From Clostridia bacterium (lineage in GTDB: Bacteria; Bacillota; Clostridia; Oscillospirales; Acutalibacteraceae), in assembly GCA_017517665.1 (NCBI GenBank), contig JAFWYP010000017.1, positions 1 to 37,162 on the forward strand: a DNA stretch of 37,162 nucleotides, given 5' to 3'. The translations under genes and the position numbers were made by a program. The notes under the pieces were generated by a model. The model did no database searches, was not told the origin of the DNA, and worked only from the letters and a program-made list of their open reading frames with translations. Shown here one piece after another: positions 8,699 to 15,650 of the stretch. The number at the start of each line of letters is the position of its first letter. Position 1 is the stretch's first letter.

Positions 8699-8790
8699 AA
8701 AAATCTTATTATCCGTTTTCAGCAAAACCTACCTAAACCCTATCAAATTACTTGATAAAGTAAAAGTAAAAGTATGCAGCTGTGAAAACG
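8682..8790 (-). promoter_or_regulatory. Alternative RNA pairings of the aromatic attenuator
   Basis: Segment 1 (8790-8779, CGTTTTCACAGC, inside the leader ORF) pairs with segment 2 (8723-8714, GCTGAAAACG): 10 bp with a 2-nt bulge. Segment 2 extended (8730-8720, AGGTTTTGCTG) can also pair with segment 3 (8692-8682, CAGTGAAATTT), which is part of the terminator 5' arm and loop; that pairing has 11 positions including 4 G-U pairs. Stalling at the Tyr/Phe run would cover segment 1, free segment 2 and favour antitermination. Pairings were found by eye; no folding energy was computed. Confidence 0.6.
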
Positions 8791-8801
8791 TTTTTAGTCA
8801 T
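8748..8801 (-). CDS. Tyr/Phe-rich leader peptide of the aromatic operon
   Basis: A 17-codon frame encodes MTKNVFTAAYFYFYFIK. Seven of its 17 residues are aromatic (4 Phe, 3 Tyr), six of them consecutive and alternating. AGAGG lies 8 nt before the ATG. It begins about 25 nt after the predicted transcription start and ends 50 nt before the terminator stem. In role it resembles the enterobacterial PheL leader: slow translation when charged tRNA-Phe or tRNA-Tyr is scarce should let RNA polymerase pass the terminator. The peptide itself probably has no other function. Confidence 0.85.
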   Translation of the reverse strand: MTKNVFTAAYFYFYFIK

Positions 8802-8832
8802 TGAGAAAACCTCTGATTGATTTATTGACTAC

Positions 8833-8861
8833 ACAATAGCACTTTGAATAGCGTTTGTCAA
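8833..8861 (-). promoter_or_regulatory. Sigma-A promoter of the aromatic operon
   Basis: Consensus -35 TTGACA (8861-8856), exactly 17 nt spacer, -10 TATTGT (8838-8833). It reads toward the leader peptide and starts within 20 nt of the end of the preceding hydrolase gene. Expected transcription start is near 8826. Confidence 0.85.
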
Positions 8862-8880
8862 TAGTTTTTGGCAAAAAGTT

Positions 8881-9405
8881 TTAGCGATTTAAAGCGGTTA
8901 TCTGGCAAACTGCCATGGAATCAAGTGCACGCTCATGGCTTTCGGGTGTAACTCCCGCACAGCAGGCGGCATCAACAAAAAGCGGAGTTTCGGGGAGATA
9001 TGCCTTGATAATCATTGCATTTGAGATAACGCAGATATCCGTGCAAAGACCGATGAGGGTAATTTCCTCGATTTTTTCCTCATAGGTATCATAGGCTTTG
9101 AGAAGCTGGGCAAGACCGACGCTTCCGAATGAAGGCTTGTCAATCGGAGTTTCCTTGCGGAGTGCTTCAAGCTCGGGATGAATCTGCCAGCCGTCGGTGT
9201 CTTTTATGCAATGCTCAACGGGAAGATTTCTGCCTTCCTGCGTTGTGAGATAGTCTGCCTCGTGCGTGTCACGGGTAAAAAGCACTCTGCCGTCAAAATT
9301 CTCGATTTTTGCTTTTACTGCGGGAAGAATCGCAACGGCTTCCTTTGTGCCGAGTGCGCCGTCGATAAAATCGTTCTGCATATCAACAACAATGAGAAAT
9401 TTCAT
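8881..9405 (-). CDS. Isochorismatase-family cysteine hydrolase, probable nicotinamidase
   Basis: Cytoplasmic hydrolase of 174 residues. 'FLIVVDMQNDFIDGALG' holds the catalytic Asp, 'FTRDTHEADY' the metal-site region, and 'ITLIGLCTDICVISNAM' the nucleophilic Cys. This set fits PncA-like nicotinamidases, which convert nicotinamide to nicotinate for NAD salvage, although related hydrolases share the fold. The start chosen is 'MKFLIVVDM', preceded by GAGGTG; 13 more in-frame residues upstream are unlikely to be translated. It lies upstream of, and probably separate from, the aromatic operon. Confidence 0.88.
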   Translation of the reverse strand: MKFLIVVDMQNDFIDGALGTKEAVAILPAVKAKIENFDGRVLFTRDTHEADYLTTQEGRNLPVEHCIKDTDGWQIHPELEALRKETPIDKPSFGSVGLAQLLKAYDTYEEKIEEITLIGLCTDICVISNAMIIKAYLPETPLFVDAACCAGVTPESHERALDSMAVCQITALNR

Positions 9406-9428
9406 TTTTTTCACCTCAAAAATTTTCA

Positions 9429-9450
9429 GGGACGATGTGGGCATCGTCCC
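9429..9450. repeat. GGGACGATG palindrome (REP-like)
   Basis: GGGACGATG and CATCGTCCC form a perfect 9-bp stem with a 4-nt loop, just upstream of the hydrolase ribosome site. From memory, similar 'GGGGACGAT...ATCGTCCC' palindromes recur between genes in Clostridia; this was not checked by search. Without a clean T-tract it is a weak terminator for the preceding gene. Confidence 0.55.
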
Positions 9451-9535
9451 CTACAATTTTAATTTTATAATTCCGTTTGTTTTCCATTGATTTAGATTTT
9501 TGATTTAATATGGTTGGTGAGAACGGTGACGGATG

Positions 9536-9588
9536 GCGTTTTTCTCGCATGAAGGCGTATCGTGTATACGTCGATTGCGAAAAAGCGT
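9536..9588. repeat. Nested palindromic intergenic repeat
   Basis: Outer arms CGTTTTTCTCGCA and TGCGAAAAAGCG enclose an inner near-palindrome AGGCGTATCGTGTATACGTCG. The inner segment resembles AGGCGTACTTGATGTACGTCG at 18248-18268. It lies between htrA and the hydrolase gene. Structure and recurrence suggest a MITE- or REP-type dispersed repeat. Confidence 0.6.
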
Positions 9589-9637
9589 CAAGCAAACTCC
9601 GATTGCGCTCCGTTGCCTTTATCGACAATCAGAATAA

Positions 9638-11173
9638 TCAAAAACCGAATTGGTCGTAGAAATATTCAAACGGGTCAATATACTGCGGCTGGGTTGTTGT
9701 CATCGGTTCGGAGCTGCTCTTATCCTCGATAAGGGTGATATCAACATCAAATTCCTCGAAGGTGTAGTTGCTGTTGACTCTGCAAATCGAAAGAGTGAAC
9801 TTGTCGCCGACCTTGCCACCGTCGATGAGTTCAAGAAGAACATCCGCCGTTGTGAGAGGCTTGCCGTTGACTGCTGTAATCATATCGTACTGTCTTACGT
9901 TGGTGTTTGCAAGAGAGCTGTCGGGGTCAATTTCGTTGATGATAAGTGTGCCTGCGGGCAGACCCTTAATCTGTGCAATCATGCTGTACTGTGCGCTTGC
10001 GCTGACGGGATAATAGGTGATGCCGAGCTTGGGTCTGTCGGGAACATAGCCGAACTGAATAAGATTTTCAATAATTTCCTTTGCGGAAGAAATGGGAATT
10101 GCAAAGCCCATGCCTTCATATTCGGTTGCAGCGATTTTCTGTGAATTGATGCCGATAACCTGACCGTAAGCATTGACAAGCATACCGCCCGAGTTACCGG
10201 GATTGATTGCGGCATCGTGCTGGATACATTTCATCGTGTAGCCGATTTCACTGCTGACGGGTCTGTCGATAGCGGAAATGAAGCCTGTTGTCTGTGTTCC
10301 GAAGAACTCAATACCGCCGGGATTGCCTATGGCATAAACGGGATCGCCCACAACGAGCGAATTTGAATCGCCGAATTCGGCTGCGGGAAGACCGTTTGCC
10401 TTGATTCGGAGCACACCGATATCGGTTCTTGTGTCAAAGCCTGCAATTTCGGCTTCGTAGGTTGTGCCGTCTTCTGTCTGAACGCTGACATTGACACCTG
10501 CATCGTTGATAACGTGGGCGCAGGTGATGATGTAGGTATAAGTTCCCGTTTTATCCTCGCCCATGATAATGCCCGAGCCTTCGCCTGCGGAAGAATTGGT
10601 GTTGCGTGCATAAACAACAATACCGACGTTGCTTTTTGCAAGCTTTGCATGAATCTGCGCACCCGAAAGAACTCCGCCGCTTGAAAGCTTTGTGGGAGTA
10701 ATCGGAGATTCGTTGATATCAAGCTCGGGAAGGTCTTCGTTGACGGGTTTATCACCCGTTGATGTCTGAGGTTTTTTATCCGCGGACTTTGAAATCGAAG
10801 CCGCACCGAAGCCGAGAGCAAAAACTATCACAACGGCAATAATCGCAAAGAAAATCTTTTTGCCCTTGCCCGATTTCTGAGGCTGAGGGGGATTATAGTT
10901 CTGCTGATTATAATAATACGGCTGCTGCGTATTGTTCGGCTGAGCATAATAACCGTTGAAAGGCGCAGAATAATTCTGCTGATATGAGGGATTTTCGGGC
11001 GGCTGAGGAGCAGCCTTGGGTTCCTCAACAACCTCTGCCTCAACTGCAGGCACATCGTTTACCTCGGCAGAAAAGAACGGCATATCGTTTGCCGAAGGCT
11101 TAGGCTCTGTGTTTTCCGTCGGGGAAGCGGAAACTTCGTTGTTTTCGTAGTTGTTTCTGAATTCTTCGTTCAT
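9638..11173 (-). CDS. htrA: HtrA/DegP-like membrane-anchored serine protease with PDZ domain
   Basis: Envelope quality-control protease of 511 residues. A Pro/Gln/Asn/Tyr-rich cytoplasmic N-terminus (1-100) precedes one membrane helix (about 106-126). A trypsin-like domain follows with the triad in 'TCAHVIN' (H220), 'TRTDIGVL' (D251) and 'NPGNSGG' (S328), then one PDZ domain (about 380-470) and a short acidic tail. This is the usual Gram-positive HtrA layout. GGAGG is 7 nt before the ATG. It lies 67 nt downstream of a histidine kinase and response regulator on the same strand, matching the common pairing in which an envelope-stress two-component system controls htrA. Confidence 0.95.
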   Translation of the reverse strand: MNEEFRNNYENNEVSASPTENTEPKPSANDMPFFSAEVNDVPAVEAEVVEEPKAAPQPPENPSYQQNYSAPFNGYYAQPNNTQQPYYYNQQNYNPPQPQKSGKGKKIFFAIIAVVIVFALGFGAASISKSADKKPQTSTGDKPVNEDLPELDINESPITPTKLSSGGVLSGAQIHAKLAKSNVGIVVYARNTNSSAGEGSGIIMGEDKTGTYTYIITCAHVINDAGVNVSVQTEDGTTYEAEIAGFDTRTDIGVLRIKANGLPAAEFGDSNSLVVGDPVYAIGNPGGIEFFGTQTTGFISAIDRPVSSEIGYTMKCIQHDAAINPGNSGGMLVNAYGQVIGINSQKIAATEYEGMGFAIPISSAKEIIENLIQFGYVPDRPKLGITYYPVSASAQYSMIAQIKGLPAGTLIINEIDPDSSLANTNVRQYDMITAVNGKPLTTADVLLELIDGGKVGDKFTLSICRVNSNYTFEEFDVDITLIEDKSSSEPMTTTQPQYIDPFEYFYDQFGF

Positions 11174-11240
11174 GTGAATTCCTCCGTGGGGAAATTTTAT
11201 GATGTAATAATAACCTATTGTTATTAAATAAGTTTGAACA

Positions 11241-12734
11241 TTAATTTAAAGGTAATTGAACAATAAACTCCGCATATTCGCCGTATTCGCTTCTTGCGGA
11301 AATATTGCCGCCGTGAAGCTCAACAATCGTTTTGATGATGTAAAGACCCATGCCTGCACCCTTGACATCATAGCTTCTCGATTTATCGACCTTATAGAAT
11401 CTCTCAAATATTTTTTCGATTTCCTCGCCGGGTATACCCTTGCCGCTGTTTTTAATTTTAAGGATGACTTTTTCGGAATCCGCCTTTGAGCTGACTTCGA
11501 TATATCCCGAGTCGGGCGTGAACTTAACGGCATTGTCAACAAGATTATAAACAACCTGATTTATCATATCCTTATCGGCGATAATATGATTGGGATTCAT
11601 TGTGTCCAGACCGCGGATTTCAATATGTTTGTTTTCGATAACCTGTTCAAAGCTCAGGAGCGTCATGAACAGCATTTCGGAAATATCAAATTTCTGCGGC
11701 TTGAGGTCAAGCTCGCCCGCTTCGATTTTGCTCATGTTGAGCATTCCCGTAACAAGTCTTGCAAGACGTTTCACTTCGTTTGAAACTATCTCAAGATACT
11801 GCTTTTCCTTGTCCTCGCTTATTGTTCCGTCAAGAATGCCGTCAATAAAACCGCCGATGGTTGTCATGGGAGTTTTCAGCTCATGCGAAACATTTGCAAC
11901 GAAGCTTCTGCGCGACATTTCGAGCGTTGCAAGTGCCTGCGCCATGGTGTTGAATGCAAGAACAAGCTCGTCAACCTCGTCATGACCGAAAAGACGGATT
12001 CTTCCGCGTTTTATGGCAACACGGGTTGAGAAATCGCCTGTTGCGTATTGCTTTGCCGCCGCAGACATCTGCTGCAGGGGTTTTGCAAGACGGCGCGAAA
12101 CGAGATAAACAATAATAAACGTGAGTGCAAGCGCAAAGAGCGCCGCAATGAAGAACATTCTGAAAATACCTGCAATGTAGGGCGTAAGTCCGCCGACAAT
12201 GGGCTGGGTTGAGAAAACATATCCCGCAATAACTCCGTGCACTTCAACAGGCACGGCAACGATGAAATGAATATCGCTCAGCGAGCCTCCGAGGTTGCCC
12301 GTTGACCTGTATAATCCCTTTGAAGCCTGCGAAAGTATATCCTCAGGCACTTTGTAATTATTGTGAATAAGGCAGTTGCCCGTATAAAGAGCCATGTTGG
12401 ACTGCAGAATTTCTTTGCAGTAAACAACCTCGCCGCCGAGATTTGTGATGAAAATATCGCAGTCAACAGCATTTGAAATCTGCATAAGGGAGTTACAGAT
12501 AACAATAACCGAGCCTCTGCTGCTCTCGCCCAGATAATCCGATTCAAGAACATCGCTTGTATTCTGCGCAACGCTCATGGTGTTTTCAACAAGAAGAGCG
12601 TTTTTGTCATCCATCCAGAGCTTTGAAACCAAAAGAAGCAAAGCCCCGCCTATAAAGACGAAGCTTGCAAGAATTATTGAAATGGTAACAATGAAGTATT
12701 TGCGGAAAATACCCGAATACTTTTTGCCGCGCAT
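11241..12734 (-). CDS. Membrane sensor histidine kinase
   Basis: The 497-residue protein has a membrane helix at about 12-36, an extracytoplasmic sensor region of roughly 150 residues, a second helix at about 188-212, a HAMP linker, a HisKA domain with 'NVSHELKTPM' (phosphorylated H284), and an ATPase domain with 'NLVDNAVKFT', 'KNSGKGIP' and 'GAGMGLYI'. It should autophosphorylate and donate phosphate to the OmpR-type regulator encoded 6 nt upstream. The sensor region gives no clue to its ligand. With htrA downstream, envelope stress is a reasonable inferred input. Confidence 0.95.
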   Translation of the reverse strand: MRGKKYSGIFRKYFIVTISIILASFVFIGGALLLLVSKLWMDDKNALLVENTMSVAQNTSDVLESDYLGESSRGSVIVICNSLMQISNAVDCDIFITNLGGEVVYCKEILQSNMALYTGNCLIHNNYKVPEDILSQASKGLYRSTGNLGGSLSDIHFIVAVPVEVHGVIAGYVFSTQPIVGGLTPYIAGIFRMFFIAALFALALTFIIVYLVSRRLAKPLQQMSAAAKQYATGDFSTRVAIKRGRIRLFGHDEVDELVLAFNTMAQALATLEMSRRSFVANVSHELKTPMTTIGGFIDGILDGTISEDKEKQYLEIVSNEVKRLARLVTGMLNMSKIEAGELDLKPQKFDISEMLFMTLLSFEQVIENKHIEIRGLDTMNPNHIIADKDMINQVVYNLVDNAVKFTPDSGYIEVSSKADSEKVILKIKNSGKGIPGEEIEKIFERFYKVDKSRSYDVKGAGMGLYIIKTIVELHGGNISARSEYGEYAEFIVQLPLN

Positions 12735-12740
12735 TCATTC

Positions 12741-13433
12741 TCAATCCTTTGTTTCAAACTTATAGCCTACACTCCACACGGTTTTAAGCTCCCATTTTTC
12801 AGAAACACCCTCAAGCTTTTCGCGAAGACGCTTGACATGAACGTCAACCGTTCTTGAATCTCCGTAGTAATCAAAGCCCCATACCTCGTCAAGAAGCTGG
12901 TCTCTTGTGAAAACTCTGTTGGGATTGCTTGCAAGGTGATAAATAAGCTCAAGCTCTTTGGGAGGTGTGTCAACCTTTTTGCCGTCAACACGAAGCTCAT
13001 AGTTTGTGAGGTTTATGGAAAGCTTATCATAACGGACTTCCTTGATATCTGCCTGAGCCGCGGAAGAACCGCTTCTGCGCAGAACTGCCTTGACTCTTGC
13101 CATAACCTCTTTTGCATCAAAGGGTTTAACAACATAGTCATCCGCACCGAGCTCAAAGCCGAGAACCTTATCAAAGGTTTCGCCCTTGGCGGTGAGCATG
13201 ATAATGGGTTTATCGGAGAATTTTCTCACTTCTCTGCATACCTGCCAGCCGTCAAGCACGGGAAGCATGATATCAAGAAGCATAAGACTCGGTGAAAGCT
13301 CGCGGAAAGCGGTAACGGCATCCGAGCCGTTGTGGGCAAGAGCCACTTCATAGCCTTCCTTTTCAAGATAGAGTCTTAAAAGCTCGCAAATATTGGTATC
13401 GTCATCAACAACAAGTATTCTTTCTGCTGCCAT
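12741..13433 (-). CDS. OmpR/PhoB-family response regulator
   Basis: A receiver domain (about 1-118) has the acidic pocket 'VVDDDTN', phosphoacceptor D54 in 'LLDIMLP' and the conserved Lys in 'VVKPFDAKE'. It is joined to a winged-helix DNA-binding domain (about 135-228, 'RTVDVHVKRLREKLE'). I start at 'MAAERILVVDDD' because GGAGGGGG lies 8 nt upstream; an earlier TTG would sit on that ribosome site. The product is 230 residues. It heads a three-gene cluster with the kinase and htrA. Confidence 0.95.
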   Translation of the reverse strand: MAAERILVVDDDTNICELLRLYLEKEGYEVALAHNGSDAVTAFRELSPSLMLLDIMLPVLDGWQVCREVRKFSDKPIIMLTAKGETFDKVLGFELGADDYVVKPFDAKEVMARVKAVLRRSGSSAAQADIKEVRYDKLSINLTNYELRVDGKKVDTPPKELELIYHLASNPNRVFTRDQLLDEVWGFDYYGDSRTVDVHVKRLREKLEGVSEKWELKTVWSVGYKFETKD

Positions 13434-13470
13434 AACTTTATCCCCCTCCAACTAATTAATTTAGTTTACA

Positions 13471-13482
13471 ATTATAATTATA
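13471..13482 (-). promoter_or_regulatory. Possible -10 region for the regulator operon
   Basis: Two tandem TATAAT hexamers on the minus strand lie about 40 nt upstream of the response regulator ATG. No convincing -35 element stands at the right distance, so the promoter may need an activator, perhaps the regulator itself. Confidence 0.4.
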
Positions 13483-13571
13483 CTCCGTTTTTTAACGAAT
13501 TTATGAATAGCGCAAAAATAATCTGTTACATTTAGCCGCATAAATTAACAAATTATGAAATAAGTGTGGAA

Positions 13572-14603
13572 TTATTTAACCGAAAATCTGAAAACAGTGC
13601 AGGATGTGAATTTTTCACCCGCATTGACTGTGCACTGCGGAAATTCAGGCATATTGGGTGTGTTGGGATAATACTGCGTTTCAAGGCAGAAACCTGCATT
13701 CTTTATAATCTTTTCGCCCTTCTTGCCGGGATTTGTGCCGTCAAGGAAGTTGCCCGTATAAAGCTGAACGCCGCAAAGGTCGGTGAAAACCTCGAGCATT
13801 CTGCCGCTTTCGGGGTCATATGCAACAGCCGCAGGACCGTCGCCCTCGTTGAGACAGAAGTTGTGGTCGTAGCCCTTGCCGATAACAAGCTGGTCATCAT
13901 CCGCACCGATATCTCTGCCGATGGGTTTCGACACTCTGAAATCAAAGGGTGTGCCCTCAACGGGTCTGATTTCGCCCGTGGGAATGCTGTCCTCATCAAC
14001 GGGAGTATAAGCATCGGCGTTAATCATAAGCTCGTGATTAAGAATATCGCCCTTGCCTGCAAGGTTGAAATATGCGTGGTTTGTCATATTGATAACGGTT
14101 TTCTTATCGCTCACTGCAAAATAATCAACCTTGAGCGAGTTATCCTCAAAAAGAGTGAAGGTTACCTTGAAATCAACCTTGCCGGGGAATCCCATTGCGC
14201 CGTCGGGGCTTGTGTAGCTCATTTCAAGGGAGCAATCGTCAATGATGATTGCCTTCCAGACAGCCTTTGAAAGCTCTGCGCCGCCGTGAAGGCAGGTTTT
14301 TTCTCTTTCGTTCTTTTCAACGTTATATTCAACGCCGTCGATGGTGAATTTTCCGCCTGCAATGCGGTTTGCATATCTGCCGACGGTCATGCCCTGATAA
14401 TCCGAATATTTTTCGTGACCCTCAACGGAGTCAAATCCGATAAGAACATCGGCAAAAACGCCGTTTTTGTCAGCAGCATAAATGCTGTTGATTGTTGCGC
14501 CATAGGTGATGATATCAACGGCGGTTTCCTTTGTGTTTTTTATTGTGTAGCAGTCAACATCTCTGCCGTCTGCAGTTGTTCCGAAATAATTTTTAACTAT
14601 CAT
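13572..14603 (-). CDS. galM: Aldose 1-epimerase (galactose mutarotase)
   Basis: Interconverts alpha and beta anomers of aldoses such as galactose or glucose. The 343-residue length is typical. Motifs are 'GMTVGRYANRIAGGKF', 'CLHGG' with the first catalytic His, 'INMTNHAYFNLAGKGDI' with the second, 'VEGTPFDFR' and C-terminal 'FCLETQYYPNTPNMPEFP' with the catalytic Glu. Its ATG overlaps the stop of the EFR1-type gene by 4 nt, so the two are probably co-translated, though no biochemical link is apparent. Confidence 0.96.
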   Translation of the reverse strand: MIVKNYFGTTADGRDVDCYTIKNTKETAVDIITYGATINSIYAADKNGVFADVLIGFDSVEGHEKYSDYQGMTVGRYANRIAGGKFTIDGVEYNVEKNEREKTCLHGGAELSKAVWKAIIIDDCSLEMSYTSPDGAMGFPGKVDFKVTFTLFEDNSLKVDYFAVSDKKTVINMTNHAYFNLAGKGDILNHELMINADAYTPVDEDSIPTGEIRPVEGTPFDFRVSKPIGRDIGADDDQLVIGKGYDHNFCLNEGDGPAAVAYDPESGRMLEVFTDLCGVQLYTGNFLDGTNPGKKGEKIIKNAGFCLETQYYPNTPNMPEFPQCTVNAGEKFTSCTVFRFSVK

Positions 14604-15349
14604 TTGTTTTCATCCTTTACATTATAATAAGAATATCTGCCTCTGTCGGCAGTCTTTTTCCCGTACTGAATCGCCTTTGCGGGGCAGCGGTTTATGCAAG
14701 CCGTGCAATGCTGACACTTGCTTTTTATCCACTTGGGTCTGCCGTTTTCAATGACAATCGCACCCTCGGGACAGATTTTTTCGCAGAATCCGCACGATGT
14801 GCATTTGTCATCGGCAAAAAATTTTTTTGTTTTTCTGAACGGATTATAGAGCTTTGAAACGATGAAGCTGTTGAGCTCTCCGCCCGAAGCACCGCTTTTT
14901 TTATTTTCTTTCCTTCCGATTTCACCGCAGACTGTTTCAAGCTCCTTATCGGCATGGCGCAGATATTTTTTTGCCTTTTCTTTTTCGCACGGGTCATACA
15001 TCACAACGTAATTATCGGGCATTTTAAGAGAAAAGCTGTAGTTCATTTTTCTGCCGAGTGCCTTTTCAAGCATCTTATCCGCCGTACCCGTGCTTGCGCC
15101 GCAGGTGATAACGCAGAAAACGTAGCTTCCGAGCGAGTTTTTAACCTCGGGCATTGAAGCGAATCGCTTGATTATTTCGGGCAGTCCCCAGAAATACACA
15201 GGGAAAACAAAACCCGTTTTGTCCGTTTTGTTTTCGGGAATGCCGTTTTTCAGAACATCAACAATATCAACCGCTTTGTCGCCCGTTTTTTCGGCAATAA
15301 CCTCGGCGGCATGCTTTGAATTTCCTGTTGCGGAGAAATAAAAAATCAT
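14600..15349 (-). CDS. EFR1-family flavodoxin-ferredoxin fusion protein
   Basis: Putative cytoplasmic electron-transfer protein of 249 residues. The N-terminal flavodoxin-like domain begins 'MIFYFSATGNSKHAAEVIA', the FMN phosphate loop. The C-terminal region carries two 4Fe-4S motifs, 'CTSCGFCEKICPEG' and 'CQHCTACINRCPA'. This is the EFR1 arrangement, common in anaerobic Firmicutes, with unknown redox partners. The frame extends about 65 residues upstream, but that part is hydrophobic noise antisense to an Asn/Gln-rich gene; the chosen ATG has GGTGA 5 nt upstream and a family-like start. Confidence 0.9.
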   Translation of the reverse strand: MIFYFSATGNSKHAAEVIAEKTGDKAVDIVDVLKNGIPENKTDKTGFVFPVYFWGLPEIIKRFASMPEVKNSLGSYVFCVITCGASTGTADKMLEKALGRKMNYSFSLKMPDNYVVMYDPCEKEKAKKYLRHADKELETVCGEIGRKENKKSGASGGELNSFIVSKLYNPFRKTKKFFADDKCTSCGFCEKICPEGAIVIENGRPKWIKSKCQHCTACINRCPAKAIQYGKKTADRGRYSYYNVKDENK

Positions 15350-15380
15350 ATAAATCACCATTTTAAATTTATCATATTTA

Positions 15381-15408
15381 ATTTTATCATACGAAAAAAT
15401 TTTGTCAA
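15381..15408 (-). promoter_or_regulatory. Promoter of the EFR1-galM pair
   Basis: -35 TTGACA (15408-15403), 16-nt spacer, extended -10 TGATAAAAT with hexamer TAAAAT at 15386-15381. It lies about 32 nt upstream of the EFR1 ATG. Confidence 0.75.
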
Positions 15409-15485
15409 TAAGTATTAAACAGCATAAAGGCGGCATAATAGAAATGAACCGAGTGTTCAAAAATTTTTTAGGAGAGATTCTCACC

Positions 15486-15602
15486 ATGGAAAACAACAAC
15501 AAGAACCAGCAGAACAACAACCAGAACAACCAGCAGAATAACAAGAATCAGCAGAACAAGGCACAGAATCAGAAAAATCAGAAAAACAGAGAAAACTTCT
15601 GA
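15486..15602 (+). CDS. Asn/Gln-rich microprotein
   Basis: A 38-residue protein made almost entirely of Asn, Gln and Lys, starting 'MENNNKNQQNNNQNNQQ' and ending 'KNRENF'. AGGAGAG lies about 9 nt before the ATG, and a hairpin terminator begins 11 nt after the stop, so it looks like a self-contained gene rather than noise. It is the only plus-strand gene in the first 18 kb. No known family is recognised. The composition suggests a disordered, prion-like or spore-related protein, but that is a guess. Confidence 0.65.
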   Translation: MENNNKNQQNNNQNNQQNNKNQQNKAQNQKNQKNRENF

Positions 15603-15606
15603 GTAA

Positions 15607-15650
15607 AAAAAGAACGGCTGAGCAAAAAGCTCAGCCGTAAGTTTTATATA
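15607..15650. terminator. Convergent bidirectional terminator
   Basis: ACGGCTGAGC and GCTCAGCCGT (15614-15623 and 15629-15638) form a 10-bp stem with an AAAAA/TTTTT loop. On the minus strand it is followed by TCTTTTTTTAC, a strong tail for the PHP gene. On the plus strand the tail is AAGTTTTATAT, weaker, serving the Asn/Gln-rich gene. Confidence 0.85.

Noticed and set aside
8641-8880. T-box riboswitch upstream of aroF
   Set aside because: The conserved T-box sequence and Stem I features are absent, and a translated Tyr/Phe leader explains the terminator better.
13566-14270. Plus-strand frame of 234 codons
   Set aside because: It is antisense to galM, a clear enzyme, and shows no recognisable motif or translation signal.
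15350-15544. N-terminal extension of the EFR1 protein with Phe/Leu/Trp-rich sequence
   Set aside because: It is the reverse complement of the Asn/Gln-rich gene and lies upstream of the predicted promoter; the true start is MIFYFSATGNS.
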